From IMG/VR virus record IMGVR_UViG_3300028867_000005, positions 1 through 64,000 of that record: 64,000 nt of DNA; one strand, written 5' to 3'. Under the pieces are notes generated by a model that saw nothing but the letters and a program-made list of their open reading frames with translations, did not search any database and was not told where the DNA came from. Positions within the stretch are counted from its first letter, which is position 1. Every line of letters starts with the position of its first letter. Below are positions 41,301 to 49,797 of this stretch, piece by piece. Origin of the DNA: a virus. Both the position numbers and the translations under genes were made by a program.

Positions 41301-42939
41301 TGAGCGCCAGATTGCCGGCATGATGAGTGTGGTGGGCAAGAACTTCAAGCCAGGCCAGCCGGTCAAGCTGTGGCAGCCCACCATGAGCGGCGAGGGCGCC
41401 CCGCGCCAGCGCGCCATCAAGCTGCTGGCCGAGAATAAGCGGCTGGCTCTGGCCTTCGGGGTAGGTAGTGGTAAGACGGCAATCGGACTGGGGGCTTTCT
41501 CGCACCTGCACGAAACAGGGAAAGTGAAGCGAGGTATGTACCTTGTGCCAGCCATCGTGCAGGGGCAGTTCAGTTCTGAGGCCCTGCGTTTCCTGGAGCC
41601 TGGAAAGTTCAACTGGCACGCGCAGCCAGGCGCCAGCCGCTCCGAGCGCATTGCTGCCTACAAAAACCCGGAACACCATTTTACGGTGATGACACACCAG
41701 TCCTTCCGTGACGACATGCTGCACCTGGGCGCAAAGCATGCTGGCGTCACTGAGGGCGACATGCGCGACAAGCTGGCCGGCATGAGCAAGGCCGAGCGCA
41801 AGGACTGGATGCATGGAGTCATGGCCAAGGAAGGCATCAACTACGACTACCTGATGGTGGACGAAGGGCACGACCTACTGAACCGGGCCGGCAAGGAAAA
41901 CTCCGGCATGGCCAATGTGGTCGATTCACTGTCCGACAACACGCCTTACTACGTGAACGCATCCGGCGACCCGGTAAAAAATGACCCCAGCGAGGCCTTT
42001 GATGTGCTGGCCAAGATGGACCCGGCCAGGTATACCGACCGTGAGGCATTCATGCGCCGGTATGGCGCCGACACACTGGCGTCAAAGGATGAACTGCGCC
42101 GTGAAATGGCCCGGTACGTCTACCCCCAAAAGATTGATTCCGGCGTTCAGTCCCATGCCAGCGAGGTAAAAGTGGCGCTGACCGATGCCCAGCACCAGGC
42201 TCTGGCTGAAATGGATAGCAACATCGGCAAGGCCCGGCTGGCGCGCATGGCCGGCAAAGTGGATGTTGACGCCATGAAGGCGATATCGCCAAAGGCATTT
42301 GGGGGTGTACCGGATGACCAGCACGAAGCGCTGGCCCGCGACCTGCAAGCATCTATCGGTATCGTCAAGGACATGGCCATCCGCCGCATCATCAATGACC
42401 ACCCGCAGGGCGCCAAGCTGGAGGCCGTAAGCCAGTACGCCACCCAGCGCAAGGGCAAGCCCGGTGTCGTGTTCGCGCACTCGCGCGCGGCCGTCGAGCA
42501 GATCAAGCAGCGCCTGGAGGCCGATGGCCACCGGGTAGTGTCGATCACCGGCAGCGACACGGCGGCCGAGAAAGAGCGCAAGCGCTTGATGTTCAACCCG
42601 GAGAGCGGCGAAGCCCAGGCTGATATCCTGGTTGCCAGCGATGCTGCCGCCACAGGCATGAATGTGCAGCGTGGGCAGTGGCTGTGGCAGCACGATACTC
42701 CGCAGACCGCCAAAACCCACGCGCAGCGCCGCGGCCGTATCGACCGTGTTGGCCAGAAAAACGAGGTGGAGCTCGCTGACGCCATTGCCGACCATCCGCT
42801 CGAGCAGAAGGACCGCACCCGGCTCTCCACGAAGTACGGCCTGCGCGACATGATGACTTCGCCGCTCGATGGTATCGACGATACCGGGCTGGCATATTTC
42901 CTTCAGCAGCAGCACCAGCAGCAGGGAGCATTACTATGA
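38377..42939 (+). CDS. Giant SNF2-like helicase, polyvalent-type protein
   Basis: A protein of about 1520 residues. The first 1000 residues are helical and Ala/Lys/Glu-rich, with DWQTWSQRGDELKAQ and WSKYVQGMRSPEHAY near 815-850, a segment seen in other phage helicases of this type. The helicase has GVGSGKTA near 1028, VDEGHDLLNRAG near 1161, SDAAATGMNVQRG near 1421 and QRRGRIDRVGQ near 1450. No methylase motifs were found. The start is uncertain: the ATG at 38377 gives MIIALFKYA, matching the tag of neighbouring proteins, while 38332 is also open. Neither has a strong ribosome site. Together with the upstream protein it forms a helicase pair like the P1 Dar system; joint action is inferred. 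Confidence 0.82.
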   Translation: MIIALFKYAILPEAMAKAMSLPAGARWITVHPNGKEEKGVPVMIQETASGSGVYHVIGGAGGKLNYLKLRGVKSEKDYQQDVAQKQRDRREAQREQTKKDREQGIAPAKQAAKEAIDFQHKQQQQKFINTVAEAVGWKPEELTFKEDEHPGLSDAALAKARDMHHRALVEKANSIVDSQRQALLADAETREEAGLGGVPLESTSPDKISVADLDPVRTEDKGFGFATNYGERAEAQGLSPEHLKAEAQQLREDKLATMTAPQRKAAIQRGETAKMVKEELQGLRPDIPDVKEPLVDAKKAVELLKAQKALQQVARKAQQAKKELKTATEVKAYVLEVGAEPDEAALNEDLMNDLRTIKTRAFLSEIGRTGADPEAVLGKHLGIGAFNSVNALALAAGGDALVDRSVVDVLGVAGAAQVLARRLKTDLSPDEYEKVTDGMQAFHLHHYLSATDDALKEARDLQDEAKDIVLGAAATGDDFAAAQELNRRKGEALRTANAILGRTLGEMEANAALVVALKQGAKNQVQVPLGTLSPEAAIKQVRAIGLQRGDYTLTAVGNERFLTVNGEGMDRLAKPVDRASLQQVRRNLSIMKGALDEDDWLPKGFASRPDLAMSVKPGTAPTLAKPFDAAGPDLEQSLQDYIGGRAADGDLPSAILADVQSADFFQRVGPERAEQYRQALDAIAPLKDAEGKQQTAESLAPAFDKMADAFVDKHYGSARSPLNKQRINVDQTSVEALHRALAAEPAGVPAYKEVGELTPQDQGALRDFFYSHVAKEEPGAAAARKELETHAADEPEKETVDMFGDSAINPDWQTWSQRGDELKAQADAGLNWSKYVQGMRSPEHAYSAIQDLVRSKIGKGFADAHNRLRPESPIKLGKTTVRNNRAHLDTVDPAALEARMQKERELVDTLRERNQERYAAGSVADKLDAAREEQAAFEQSQMGFFSSEPLAAQDGGSPADTPLGADERHTLGHEAERQIAGMMSVVGKNFKPGQPVKLWQPTMSGEGAPRQRAIKLLAENKRLALAFGVGSGKTAIGLGAFSHLHETGKVKRGMYLVPAIVQGQFSSEALRFLEPGKFNWHAQPGASRSERIAAYKNPEHHFTVMTHQSFRDDMLHLGAKHAGVTEGDMRDKLAGMSKAERKDWMHGVMAKEGINYDYLMVDEGHDLLNRAGKENSGMANVVDSLSDNTPYYVNASGDPVKNDPSEAFDVLAKMDPARYTDREAFMRRYGADTLASKDELRREMARYVYPQKIDSGVQSHASEVKVALTDAQHQALAEMDSNIGKARLARMAGKVDVDAMKAISPKAFGGVPDDQHEALARDLQASIGIVKDMAIRRIINDHPQGAKLEAVSQYATQRKGKPGVVFAHSRAAVEQIKQRLEADGHRVVSITGSDTAAEKERKRLMFNPESGEAQADILVASDAAATGMNVQRGQWLWQHDTPQTAKTHAQRRGRIDRVGQKNEVELADAIADHPLEQKDRTRLSTKYGLRDMMTSPLDGIDDTGLAYFLQQQHQQQGALL

Positions 42940-43211
42940 ATCACGAAAACATGACCGCAGGCATCCGCGAGCAGATAGGCGCCGTCACCGGGCAGCAGAG
43001 CATGACCCGCAGGACAGGCCAAGCCATCCTGGATGGCGCTACCCAGCGCCTGGCGCAGGTACAAGAGCTGCTGGTGGGGCTGGCGCCTACATCGATCACA
43101 AATGCGGAGCATGGGCTCCAGTACAAGGCGTTGACGCTGGAGAAGGCCCGGCTTCAGTCGGTGATTCAGTCAGCCAAGGCTGATTTGGGGGTAACCGCGC
43201 AGGCTTCGTGA
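42936..43211 (+). CDS. Small helical protein
   Basis: A 91-residue helical protein (TGQAILDGATQRLAQVQELL; HGLQYKALTLEKARLQ), coupled to the helicase by an ATGA overlap. The amphipathic helices suggest a coiled-coil or oligomerising partner. No family recognised. Confidence 0.65.
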   Translation: MNHENMTAGIREQIGAVTGQQSMTRRTGQAILDGATQRLAQVQELLVGLAPTSITNAEHGLQYKALTLEKARLQSVIQSAKADLGVTAQAS

Positions 43212-43287
43212 CTGCAAAATGATGGGATTGGGATAATCATGCCTGCCAGTTTCACGGTAGCCGCCCCGCGACCATCTGGAGATGCCT

Positions 43288-43614
43288 GTGGATCCGCAAA
43301 TCATCTGCCATAAACGGGGTAGCGCCTTCGTCTTCCAGGCTACCTATTCAGTCAGTAATGTGCCCGTCAACCTGGATGGGTATGTCATTACGTCGCAAAT
43401 CCGTGACTCCGAAGGCAACTTGGTTGCTGATCTGGTAGTCACGATGGCTGATCAGGGGACGGCGCCCGGCCAGTATTCGATCAACTGCGACGACACCACA
43501 GAATGGACTCTGGGGGATCTCCGCTGGGATATCCGCTATTTGTCCGATTCGCGCCCGGTTATCACTGAAACCCTGATAATCCGCCTGGTGCGGCAGGTTA
43601 CTGAAGCGACATGA
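43288..43614 (+). CDS. Tail-fibre-associated beta-sandwich protein
   Basis: A 108-residue protein starting at GTG, favoured because a GGAG site lies 6 nt upstream (an ATG at 43282 is only 0 nt from it). The pattern GYVITSQIRDSEGNLVADL, then PGQYSINC, W-x-GDLRWDIRYL and TETLIIRLVRQVT matches small beta-sandwich proteins or domains found at phage tail tips and fibres. It overlaps the next fibre gene. Confidence 0.65.
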   Translation: MDPQIICHKRGSAFVFQATYSVSNVPVNLDGYVITSQIRDSEGNLVADLVVTMADQGTAPGQYSINCDDTTEWTLGDLRWDIRYLSDSRPVITETLIIRLVRQVTEAT

Positions 43615-44171
43615 CCACCACCCTGAAGTCGATTGTTGGAAAGACGACGCTGGCGCCGGCCGATGGTGGGCCAAAGCTTGTGCTTCAGTCCGCAGTGTTC
43701 GGGCCTCGCGGCCTTCCTGGTGTCAGCATTACCAATGTGGTCGTACGCGATGACGAACACCTGATTGTTTCCCTGAGCAATGGCAATCAGATTGACGCAG
43801 GTGTCACCTACACAAACCCCATGCTGCCCAAGCAGCCGTGGAGCATCGGCCCCGATCTTCCCGGCGGCTACGTCAACGGCAACCGCTTTATTCCTGATGG
43901 CGATTTCGACTGGACGCAGCCCGATGCCACTGTGCAGCACGTTTATGCCGGCGACACCTGCGAGGTGCGCATTGATGGCGCCAATGTGTGGCTGGACGTA
44001 ACGTATCCGCCGGCCAGCGTGGATAAGCGCGTAGCCATTGAGGCCGCGCGTGCTGAAGCGGCTGAAGCCGCGCTTGCCGAACAATTAGCCACTGAGGCCG
44101 CGCGTGCTGAAGCGGCTGAAGCCGCGCTTGCCGAACAATCCATTATTAACGCATTGATTTTTGGAGGCTAA
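43611..44171 (+). CDS. Tail-fibre-like protein with collagen-like and helical repeats
   Basis: A 186-residue protein. FGPRGLPGVS is a short collagen-like segment followed by a beta-rich domain (DDEHLIVSLSNG; CEVRIDGANVWLDVTYPP). The C-terminus has two 18-residue helical repeats containing EAARAEAAEAALAEQ. This suits a fibre or fibre-attachment protein. It precedes the large fibre gene by 5 nt. Confidence 0.65.
   Translation: MTTTLKSIVGKTTLAPADGGPKLVLQSAVFGPRGLPGVSITNVVVRDDEHLIVSLSNGNQIDAGVTYTNPMLPKQPWSIGPDLPGGYVNGNRFIPDGDFDWTQPDATVQHVYAGDTCEVRIDGANVWLDVTYPPASVDKRVAIEAARAEAAEAALAEQLATEAARAEAAEAALAEQSIINALIFGG
44040..44139 (+). repeat. 54-bp direct repeat, two copies
   Basis: Two identical 46-nt blocks (44040-44085, 44094-44139) with a period of 54 bp encode the 18-residue helical repeat at the end of the fibre-like protein. 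Copy number can change without breaking the frame. Confidence 0.85.
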
Positions 44172-44176
44172 TCCTG

Positions 44177-47100
44177 ATGAGCAAGACCATGTTGGGGACG
44201 TACCCTTTCAACGCATCTGCCAAGACTGTAGACCTGTCGAGCATCCCGGACTATACCTTTCAACAGTTGCGGCTCATCTACAACCTGACGGTACGGCTCC
44301 CCATTTACGTCAATACCAGCAGCACTTTCACGGGGTCGATGGATGGCGGCTCGCTGGTTTTCGACGCCAGCAATGCTGGAATGCAAAACACAGACGAACT
44401 GGAAATTATCTATGATGACCAGTCGGCACAGCCCGTATCTGTCACGAATCCCCCCGCTGACTATCCCTCGACCGAGACTGTTGCCGCAATTGCAGAGACG
44501 AACACCGCAATTGCCAATTTGCAGACAGTGCTCAGCGAATTTTCTGCTAATCTTGCTGAGGTCACGAAGAATGTTGCCGTCACGTTAAACGGGCGTGCAA
44601 CTACGGGTACTGGCGCCGTGGTATCAACTGACGGGAGTACGGTAACGTGGCCGCTTACCGGCGCATTGCTTAATGCGGTGCAGATGAGTAACACGCTCAT
44701 CACTCCTGACCAGGGGCCAGTATTCATTGCTGTGAGTTGGCCGGCTGGCACGGAGCCGGAGTATGGCGAGTTTCAGTCCGTTCTCGCAGGATTCGTCGCT
44801 GCATATTATGATCCTGATCAAGTTGTCTCTAACGGGCTGTCAGGAGGCGCGCTGCCTTTAGCTACCGCGCAGGGTACTGTTGCTATTAGCCTGCCCCATT
44901 CTGTTGAATTCAATAATGGGTCTGGTAGCACCTACGCAGCTGACTATGACTTCGGTCCCGAGTGGGTCGTATTCATCGGCTACAATCCTGTCAATGGTCA
45001 AGTATTTATCCGTTCAGTGAAAGGCAGCCACATCACGAATGCCGGGCCGTTTAATACTGGTCTAACGGGCCTGCCTGTGCAGGCGTTTATCGGCGTGAGC
45101 ATGTCCAGTTCGACGCCGGCCAATGCCGGGCTACAACTGCTGTCAAATGCCGGGCTTGCCGCTATTGCCGCATCATGGGGCGATTATTACTATGCGTGGC
45201 CAGGTTATACAAATGTAGCTGACCCTGACTTTCAGTTGCTGACCTATGACTATGAAACGCACGATGCGCTTGAGAGCATTGAAACAGCGCTGACAACAGC
45301 AGTATCAAAGCTTTCGACCATCGCCACTAATTTGCCCGCCAAAGGGAGCGCTAATTCGGCCGCATCAATGCCCGTCACTATCGCCACAGATGATGCGCAA
45401 TGGGGTACTGACGGCACCGGCATTACGCAGCCAACCGGCGGCAGTGGGGCACGTGGCTGGTGGAGTGGGATCTACTCACAGGCTCTGGCCATAGTCGCCA
45501 GCCTCGGCGGCGATGGGGCTGGCGAGTCTCCGGCGAACGGTACCGGCGTGCGCGGCTGGTTGCGATCCATTTATGATCGCTTGACGGCTGGCATCGGCCT
45601 CAATGCGGGCACCAATATTATCGGCAAGGTCGGCATTGACCAGACGACTCCGGGCACGACCAATGGCGTTGTCGTCAATAATTCCGCCCTGCCTGCCGGC
45701 GCAGCTACCGATACTTCCGTGCAGGCCATCACAACCAGCCTCGGCACAAAGGCGGACTCGGCTGCATCGACTGACACTGGTACATTCAGCCTGATAGCCC
45801 TCACAAAGCGGCTGCTGACAAAAATTCCCGTGCTTGGCGCAGCAGCCACAGCCAGCAGTATGCCGACTACAGTCGCTACTGACGATGCGCAATGGGGTAC
45901 TGACGGCACCGGCATTACGCAGCCTGCCGGCGGCAGTGGGGCACGTGGCTGGTGGAGTGGGATCTACTCACAGGCTCTGGCCATAGTCGCCAGCCTCGGC
46001 GGCGATGGGGCTGGCGAGTCTCCGGCGAACGGTACCGGCGTGCGCGGCTGGTTGCGATCCATTTATGATCGCTTGACGGCTGGCATCGGCCTCAATGCGG
46101 GCACCAATATTATCGGCAAGGTCGGCATTGACCAGACGACTCCGGGCACGACCAATGGCGTTGTCGTCAATAATTCCGCCCTGCCTGCCGGCGCAGCTAC
46201 CGATACTTCCGTGCAGGCCATCACAACCAGCCTCGGCACAAAGGCGGACTCGGCTGCATCGACTGACACTGGTACATTCAGCCTGATAGCCCTCACAAAG
46301 CGGCTGCTGACAAAAATTCCCGTGCTTGGCGCAGCAGCCACAGCCAGCAGTATGCCGACTACAGTCGCTACTGACGATGCGCAATGGGGTACTGACGGCA
46401 CCGGCATTACGCAGCCTGCCGGCGGCACCGGCATCCGGGGGTGGCTGAGCGGGATTTTTAACCTGCAAAACAGCACTGTCAGCGGCGGCCGAGTGCAGAC
46501 ACGCGCACTCACAGCGGCTACCGACACCGTGACTATTGTGGCTTCAGACACGACGCCCAGCACCCAGACCATTACAGCGGCCGATGCTGCAACAACATCC
46601 GCCACAGGACAGGGCAGCCAAATCATCTACACCGGCACACCGACAGCAAACAGCGTCGCGCAGTTCACGCTGGCTGGCCAGCAGACGGTCGGCCTTCAGC
46701 TTACAGGGGTCGTCGCAGGTAATCTGTACCAGGTCGAAGTCAGTATTGATGGCACCAACTGGTATCTACGCACGCTAACCCTAAGCGCCATAACCTGGGC
46801 CAACATTTCCGCGAATTGCCTGGGATCGGTCAATGTCGCCGGTATGAAATATCTGCGCGTCCGGTGCACGACGTATGTCAGCGGGACGGCAACCGTGGCA
46901 CTGACAGAAAGCCTGAATGAAAGCAATATTACGGTCAGCGCACCGGCAGACATCGTCTATCCGACAGCATCAATCACCGCTACCGGGTTTTATTTGTTTC
47001 CTGTTCCGCAGGGCTATCAGTCCGCGCAGTTTTCTATCTATGGCACTTTCTCTGCCACGATGACATTCGTCGGGACTGTAGATAGTGCTGGCGTCACTGC

Positions 47101-47827
47101 GTTTTCAGCGGGGGCCATCCTCACCAATGCGGTGTCCTCGACGGGGGGAACGAGCAGCACGACCGGCGCCGGCAACTTTGAGCTTGCTATTCCAGTTGGG
47201 TCGAAGTATGTCGGCGTGCTCGTTACTGCATACGCCTCTGGCACTGTCAGTCTCAGTGTTTCTTTGAGCACGAGAGCCGCTCGCGTGTATTCCACAGGCA
47301 GTTCTGTCAGCGTGACTTCCGCTACTGGCGGCATCCTCGGCCTGACAGGCACCGCCTCGGACGGCATGTCCATCAGCACGTCCGCCCTGAATGTTGCGCA
47401 GCAGATGAGCTACAACGGGTCGAATTATGACCGCCTGCGCAACAACACCAGCGGCACGATTACCGCGAGTGGTGCGATCACGTCGTCGGCCGGCTCAACC
47501 GCGCAGACCAATTACAATGCCAAGGGCGTCATTGTCACTCTGAACATCACCGCGTATTCCGGCACGTCGCCCACGATTACCCTGCAGTTGCAGACGCAAG
47601 ACGCGGCCGGCAACTGGGTCAACATCCCTGGCGCGGCTACCGCGACTATCTCAGCAGCCAATGGCAGCTACGTGCTGGTCCTTTATCCAGGCATCGCCGC
47701 CTATTCCACCTCGCCGGGGTGGGCTGTAAGCGGGGCCTTGCCGCGCAACTGGCGTGTGTACAGCACGATTGGAGGCAGCGGTTCTCCGTCGATAACCTGC
47801 TCGCTTGGTTACAACTACATTCTGTGA
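44177..47827 (+). CDS. Large tail fibre / receptor-binding protein with internal duplication
   Basis: A 1216-residue protein rich in Ser, Thr, Gly, Ala and Val with few Lys or Cys, typical of trimeric fibres. Residues about 1-110 are a virion-attachment-like domain, a coiled-coil segment follows near 95-130, and residues about 406-750 hold two copies of a 164-residue unit (QWGTDGTGITQP, GARGWWSGIYSQAL, GVRGWLRSIYDRL). The C-terminal 450 residues are beta-rich with repeats of Val/Ile strands and end in SLGYNYIL. No chaperone signature or enzymatic motif is seen. Its place with fibre-like genes supports the call; receptor specificity cannot be inferred. Confidence 0.78.
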   Translation: MSKTMLGTYPFNASAKTVDLSSIPDYTFQQLRLIYNLTVRLPIYVNTSSTFTGSMDGGSLVFDASNAGMQNTDELEIIYDDQSAQPVSVTNPPADYPSTETVAAIAETNTAIANLQTVLSEFSANLAEVTKNVAVTLNGRATTGTGAVVSTDGSTVTWPLTGALLNAVQMSNTLITPDQGPVFIAVSWPAGTEPEYGEFQSVLAGFVAAYYDPDQVVSNGLSGGALPLATAQGTVAISLPHSVEFNNGSGSTYAADYDFGPEWVVFIGYNPVNGQVFIRSVKGSHITNAGPFNTGLTGLPVQAFIGVSMSSSTPANAGLQLLSNAGLAAIAASWGDYYYAWPGYTNVADPDFQLLTYDYETHDALESIETALTTAVSKLSTIATNLPAKGSANSAASMPVTIATDDAQWGTDGTGITQPTGGSGARGWWSGIYSQALAIVASLGGDGAGESPANGTGVRGWLRSIYDRLTAGIGLNAGTNIIGKVGIDQTTPGTTNGVVVNNSALPAGAATDTSVQAITTSLGTKADSAASTDTGTFSLIALTKRLLTKIPVLGAAATASSMPTTVATDDAQWGTDGTGITQPAGGSGARGWWSGIYSQALAIVASLGGDGAGESPANGTGVRGWLRSIYDRLTAGIGLNAGTNIIGKVGIDQTTPGTTNGVVVNNSALPAGAATDTSVQAITTSLGTKADSAASTDTGTFSLIALTKRLLTKIPVLGAAATASSMPTTVATDDAQWGTDGTGITQPAGGTGIRGWLSGIFNLQNSTVSGGRVQTRALTAATDTVTIVASDTTPSTQTITAADAATTSATGQGSQIIYTGTPTANSVAQFTLAGQQTVGLQLTGVVAGNLYQVEVSIDGTNWYLRTLTLSAITWANISANCLGSVNVAGMKYLRVRCTTYVSGTATVALTESLNESNITVSAPADIVYPTASITATGFYLFPVPQGYQSAQFSIYGTFSATMTFVGTVDSAGVTAFSAGAILTNAVSSTGGTSSTTGAGNFELAIPVGSKYVGVLVTAYASGTVSLSVSLSTRAARVYSTGSSVSVTSATGGILGLTGTASDGMSISTSALNVAQQMSYNGSNYDRLRNNTSGTITASGAITSSAGSTAQTNYNAKGVIVTLNITAYSGTSPTITLQLQTQDAAGNWVNIPGAATATISAANGSYVLVLYPGIAAYSTSPGWAVSGALPRNWRVYSTIGGSGSPSITCSLGYNYIL
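45392..46427 (+). repeat. 492-bp tandem duplication in tail-fibre gene
   Basis: 45392-45883 and 45884-46375 are almost identical, 492 bp each, with the only difference noticed being near GCCAACC/GCCTGCC at the start. A third partial copy of about 52 bp follows at 46376. The unit is 164 codons and keeps the frame. The near identity points to a recent event or active conversion. Confidence 0.9.
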
Positions 47828-47834
47828 GGCCTAC

Positions 47835-48041
47835 ATGATCCTGACCGCCGTTTGTCAGTTTACGTACACCGACCCTGTGTCCGGCGACACCCAGCAAATC
47901 GCGCAGGGGCAGCAAATTGCGGACGACACAATGACCACGAATATCGTCGCGAATTACGTCAATGTGGCAGACCCGAATAATCCCGGATCGACAATCCAGA
48001 TCGACAACGTGATGCGCACCTACGTCGTTGTCAGCGGTTAA
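47835..48041 (+). CDS. Small structural-region protein
   Basis: A 68-residue protein (MILTAVCQFTYTDPVSGDTQ...; ANYVNVADPNNPGSTIQIDN), beta-rich, right after the fibre gene. It may be a small fibre or tail accessory protein. The ATG at 47835 is preferred because the longer frame runs inside the fibre gene. Confidence 0.6.
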   Translation: MILTAVCQFTYTDPVSGDTQQIAQGQQIADDTMTTNIVANYVNVADPNNPGSTIQIDNVMRTYVVVSG

Positions 48042-48140
48042 ATTTTTGGCGTAGCGTGGGCAGCCTGAACGAGATGTCCACCTGATTCCTTTAAACCTTT
48101 CGGGACTCCAGAATAGGCCTATCACGGATGTAGGCCTCCT

Positions 48141-49040
48141 ATGCAAGACCACGGTGCAGATAGCGGCTTTCTCAGCGTAACCGACATGCTCAAATCCACC
48201 CCCGTTATGGAGGGTGGTATCCGCTACGTCTACATCGAGGCCAGCAATGAGCACCTGGACTACCAGAACGAGGTCATTCTCGCTGAGGCCCTGGGCAACA
48301 GCGCTGACTACTATCTCAAATTTGGCAATCTGGACATCGACCACTTCACTCAGATTGGAGCCAAGCTCGGCATTCCAAACTACTCCTACTATGAAATTGG
48401 CCGGCCAGAAGAGGTCAAGGTAAAGGACGGCAAAACCTTCGTGAAGGGCCGTATCTTCACCGGCGAAGGCCCTGCAGCCGAACAGGCAAATGCCTTTTGG
48501 GCGTCCATCACCACTCTGAATCCTCCCCAGCGCTGGTATCCATCCGTTGGCGGCGTCGTCGAGGAACGGGAAGAAGGTATAGACCCTTCGACCAAAGCCA
48601 AGAGAGTGATCGTGCGCAAGGTGCGCTGGACAAACATAGGCTTCAGCAAGACCCCGGTGAACCTGAATGTCCCGTGCGTGGCCACAGTCCCGTTCGGTGT
48701 GCTGGCCAAATCGCTGATGGCCGGCTCCGCAAAACACTTCGGTATCGACCTGACCAAAGCGCTCGAGGCTGGCTACGGCACTGATTCAGCATCCCTTTCC
48801 GGCGGCGCAGCTCTGCGCAAACAGTCCCTGTATGGCAAGACAATCAACTACTGGGACTTCCGCGAGGGGTTAGCAAAAAATTTACGGGACAATAAAGTCG
48901 GACCTAATCCGGGCGCCGAAGACCTGTGTGGCCATGCGATGGCTACCTATGGTTTGTCCAAGGCAGATGCCGCGGAATATATCGAGCGGTTTATGGGCGA
49001 CCTGAAAACCGGAATGAAAAGCACACGGAGCAAGAAATGA
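48141..49040 (+). CDS. Prohead protease
   Basis: A 299-residue head-maturation protease. The core shows a GGIRYVYIEASNEHLDYQNE strand, LDIDH with probable catalytic His68 and YPSVGG with probable nucleophile Ser135, in the herpesvirus-assemblin-like arrangement of phage prohead proteases. It precedes scaffold and capsid in the usual order. Residues 206-230 repeat, with about 80 percent identity, residues 34-58 of the major capsid protein. That C-terminal segment may be a cleavage or docking site. The assignment rests on motifs and gene order. Confidence 0.75.
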   Translation: MQDHGADSGFLSVTDMLKSTPVMEGGIRYVYIEASNEHLDYQNEVILAEALGNSADYYLKFGNLDIDHFTQIGAKLGIPNYSYYEIGRPEEVKVKDGKTFVKGRIFTGEGPAAEQANAFWASITTLNPPQRWYPSVGGVVEEREEGIDPSTKAKRVIVRKVRWTNIGFSKTPVNLNVPCVATVPFGVLAKSLMAGSAKHFGIDLTKALEAGYGTDSASLSGGAALRKQSLYGKTINYWDFREGLAKNLRDNKVGPNPGAEDLCGHAMATYGLSKADAAEYIERFMGDLKTGMKSTRSKK

Positions 49041-49756
49041 GCGAATTTACCAAGCTGCTGGGCGAGTTGAAGGCTGAAACTGAAGCCCTGACCAAGGCGC
49101 TCCCCTCCGGCGAAAGCAATGCCGAAGACAAGACCGTCGCCGCTGCTGCTGCCGATGGCGCCGCTACCAGTGCTGCCGCCGCCAAGCCTGGCGAGAAGCC
49201 CGGTGCCGAAGGCGATGAAAACCCTCCCTCTGCCACCGCCGATGGCGATGACGATGACCTCACCATGGGCAAGTCCATGCAGGCCATTATCGACGGCAAG
49301 ACCGTTGATGTGGTCGATGGTACTGAAATGGTCAAGGCTCTCAACTCCAAGGTGCTGGCTGCCCAGGCTGACCTGGTGGCTGTAATGCCTGTCCTTCAGG
49401 CCCAGGCCAATCTGCTCAAGGCGCAGAACGCCACCATCGCTACCCTGACCGGCCGCGTCGGCGATATGCAGAAGGCGCTGAATGCATACGCCAACGGCGG
49501 TGCTGGCCGTCGCACTGCGCTGACTTCCGCCGCTCCTGCTGCTGACGGTGGTGCTGCCGCTGCTGCCTCCAGTGGTGGCGTCGATATGACCAAGGCCCTG
49601 GGCGGCCTGTCGGGCAAGGATTTTCTGGCCAAGTCGCTGGATGCCATGAAGGCCGGCAAGATTTCCGGGGACCAGCTGCGTATGGCTGAAACCACCCTCA
49701 ATCATGGCCAGCCCATGAATCCCGAGTTCGTCAAGCTGGTGCTTGGCGCGAAGTAA
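49037..49756 (+). CDS. Capsid scaffold-like protein
   Basis: A 239-residue protein between protease and capsid. The N-terminus is helical (FTKLLGELKAETEALTKAL), followed by an Ala/Asp/Glu-rich linker, a coiled coil (LQAQANLLKAQNATIATLTG) and a C-terminal helical region (AGKISGDQLRMAETTLNHG). Helical, acidic and placed next to the capsid gene, it fits a scaffold. Sequence alone does not prove it. A GGAG site and ATGA overlap fix the start. Confidence 0.65.
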   Translation: MSEFTKLLGELKAETEALTKALPSGESNAEDKTVAAAAADGAATSAAAAKPGEKPGAEGDENPPSATADGDDDDLTMGKSMQAIIDGKTVDVVDGTEMVKALNSKVLAAQADLVAVMPVLQAQANLLKAQNATIATLTGRVGDMQKALNAYANGGAGRRTALTSAAPAADGGAAAAASSGGVDMTKALGGLSGKDFLAKSLDAMKAGKISGDQLRMAETTLNHGQPMNPEFVKLVLGAK

Positions 49757-49797
49757 GCGGTACTGGCAAACATTGCAATAACAGGAGTTTAAATAGC

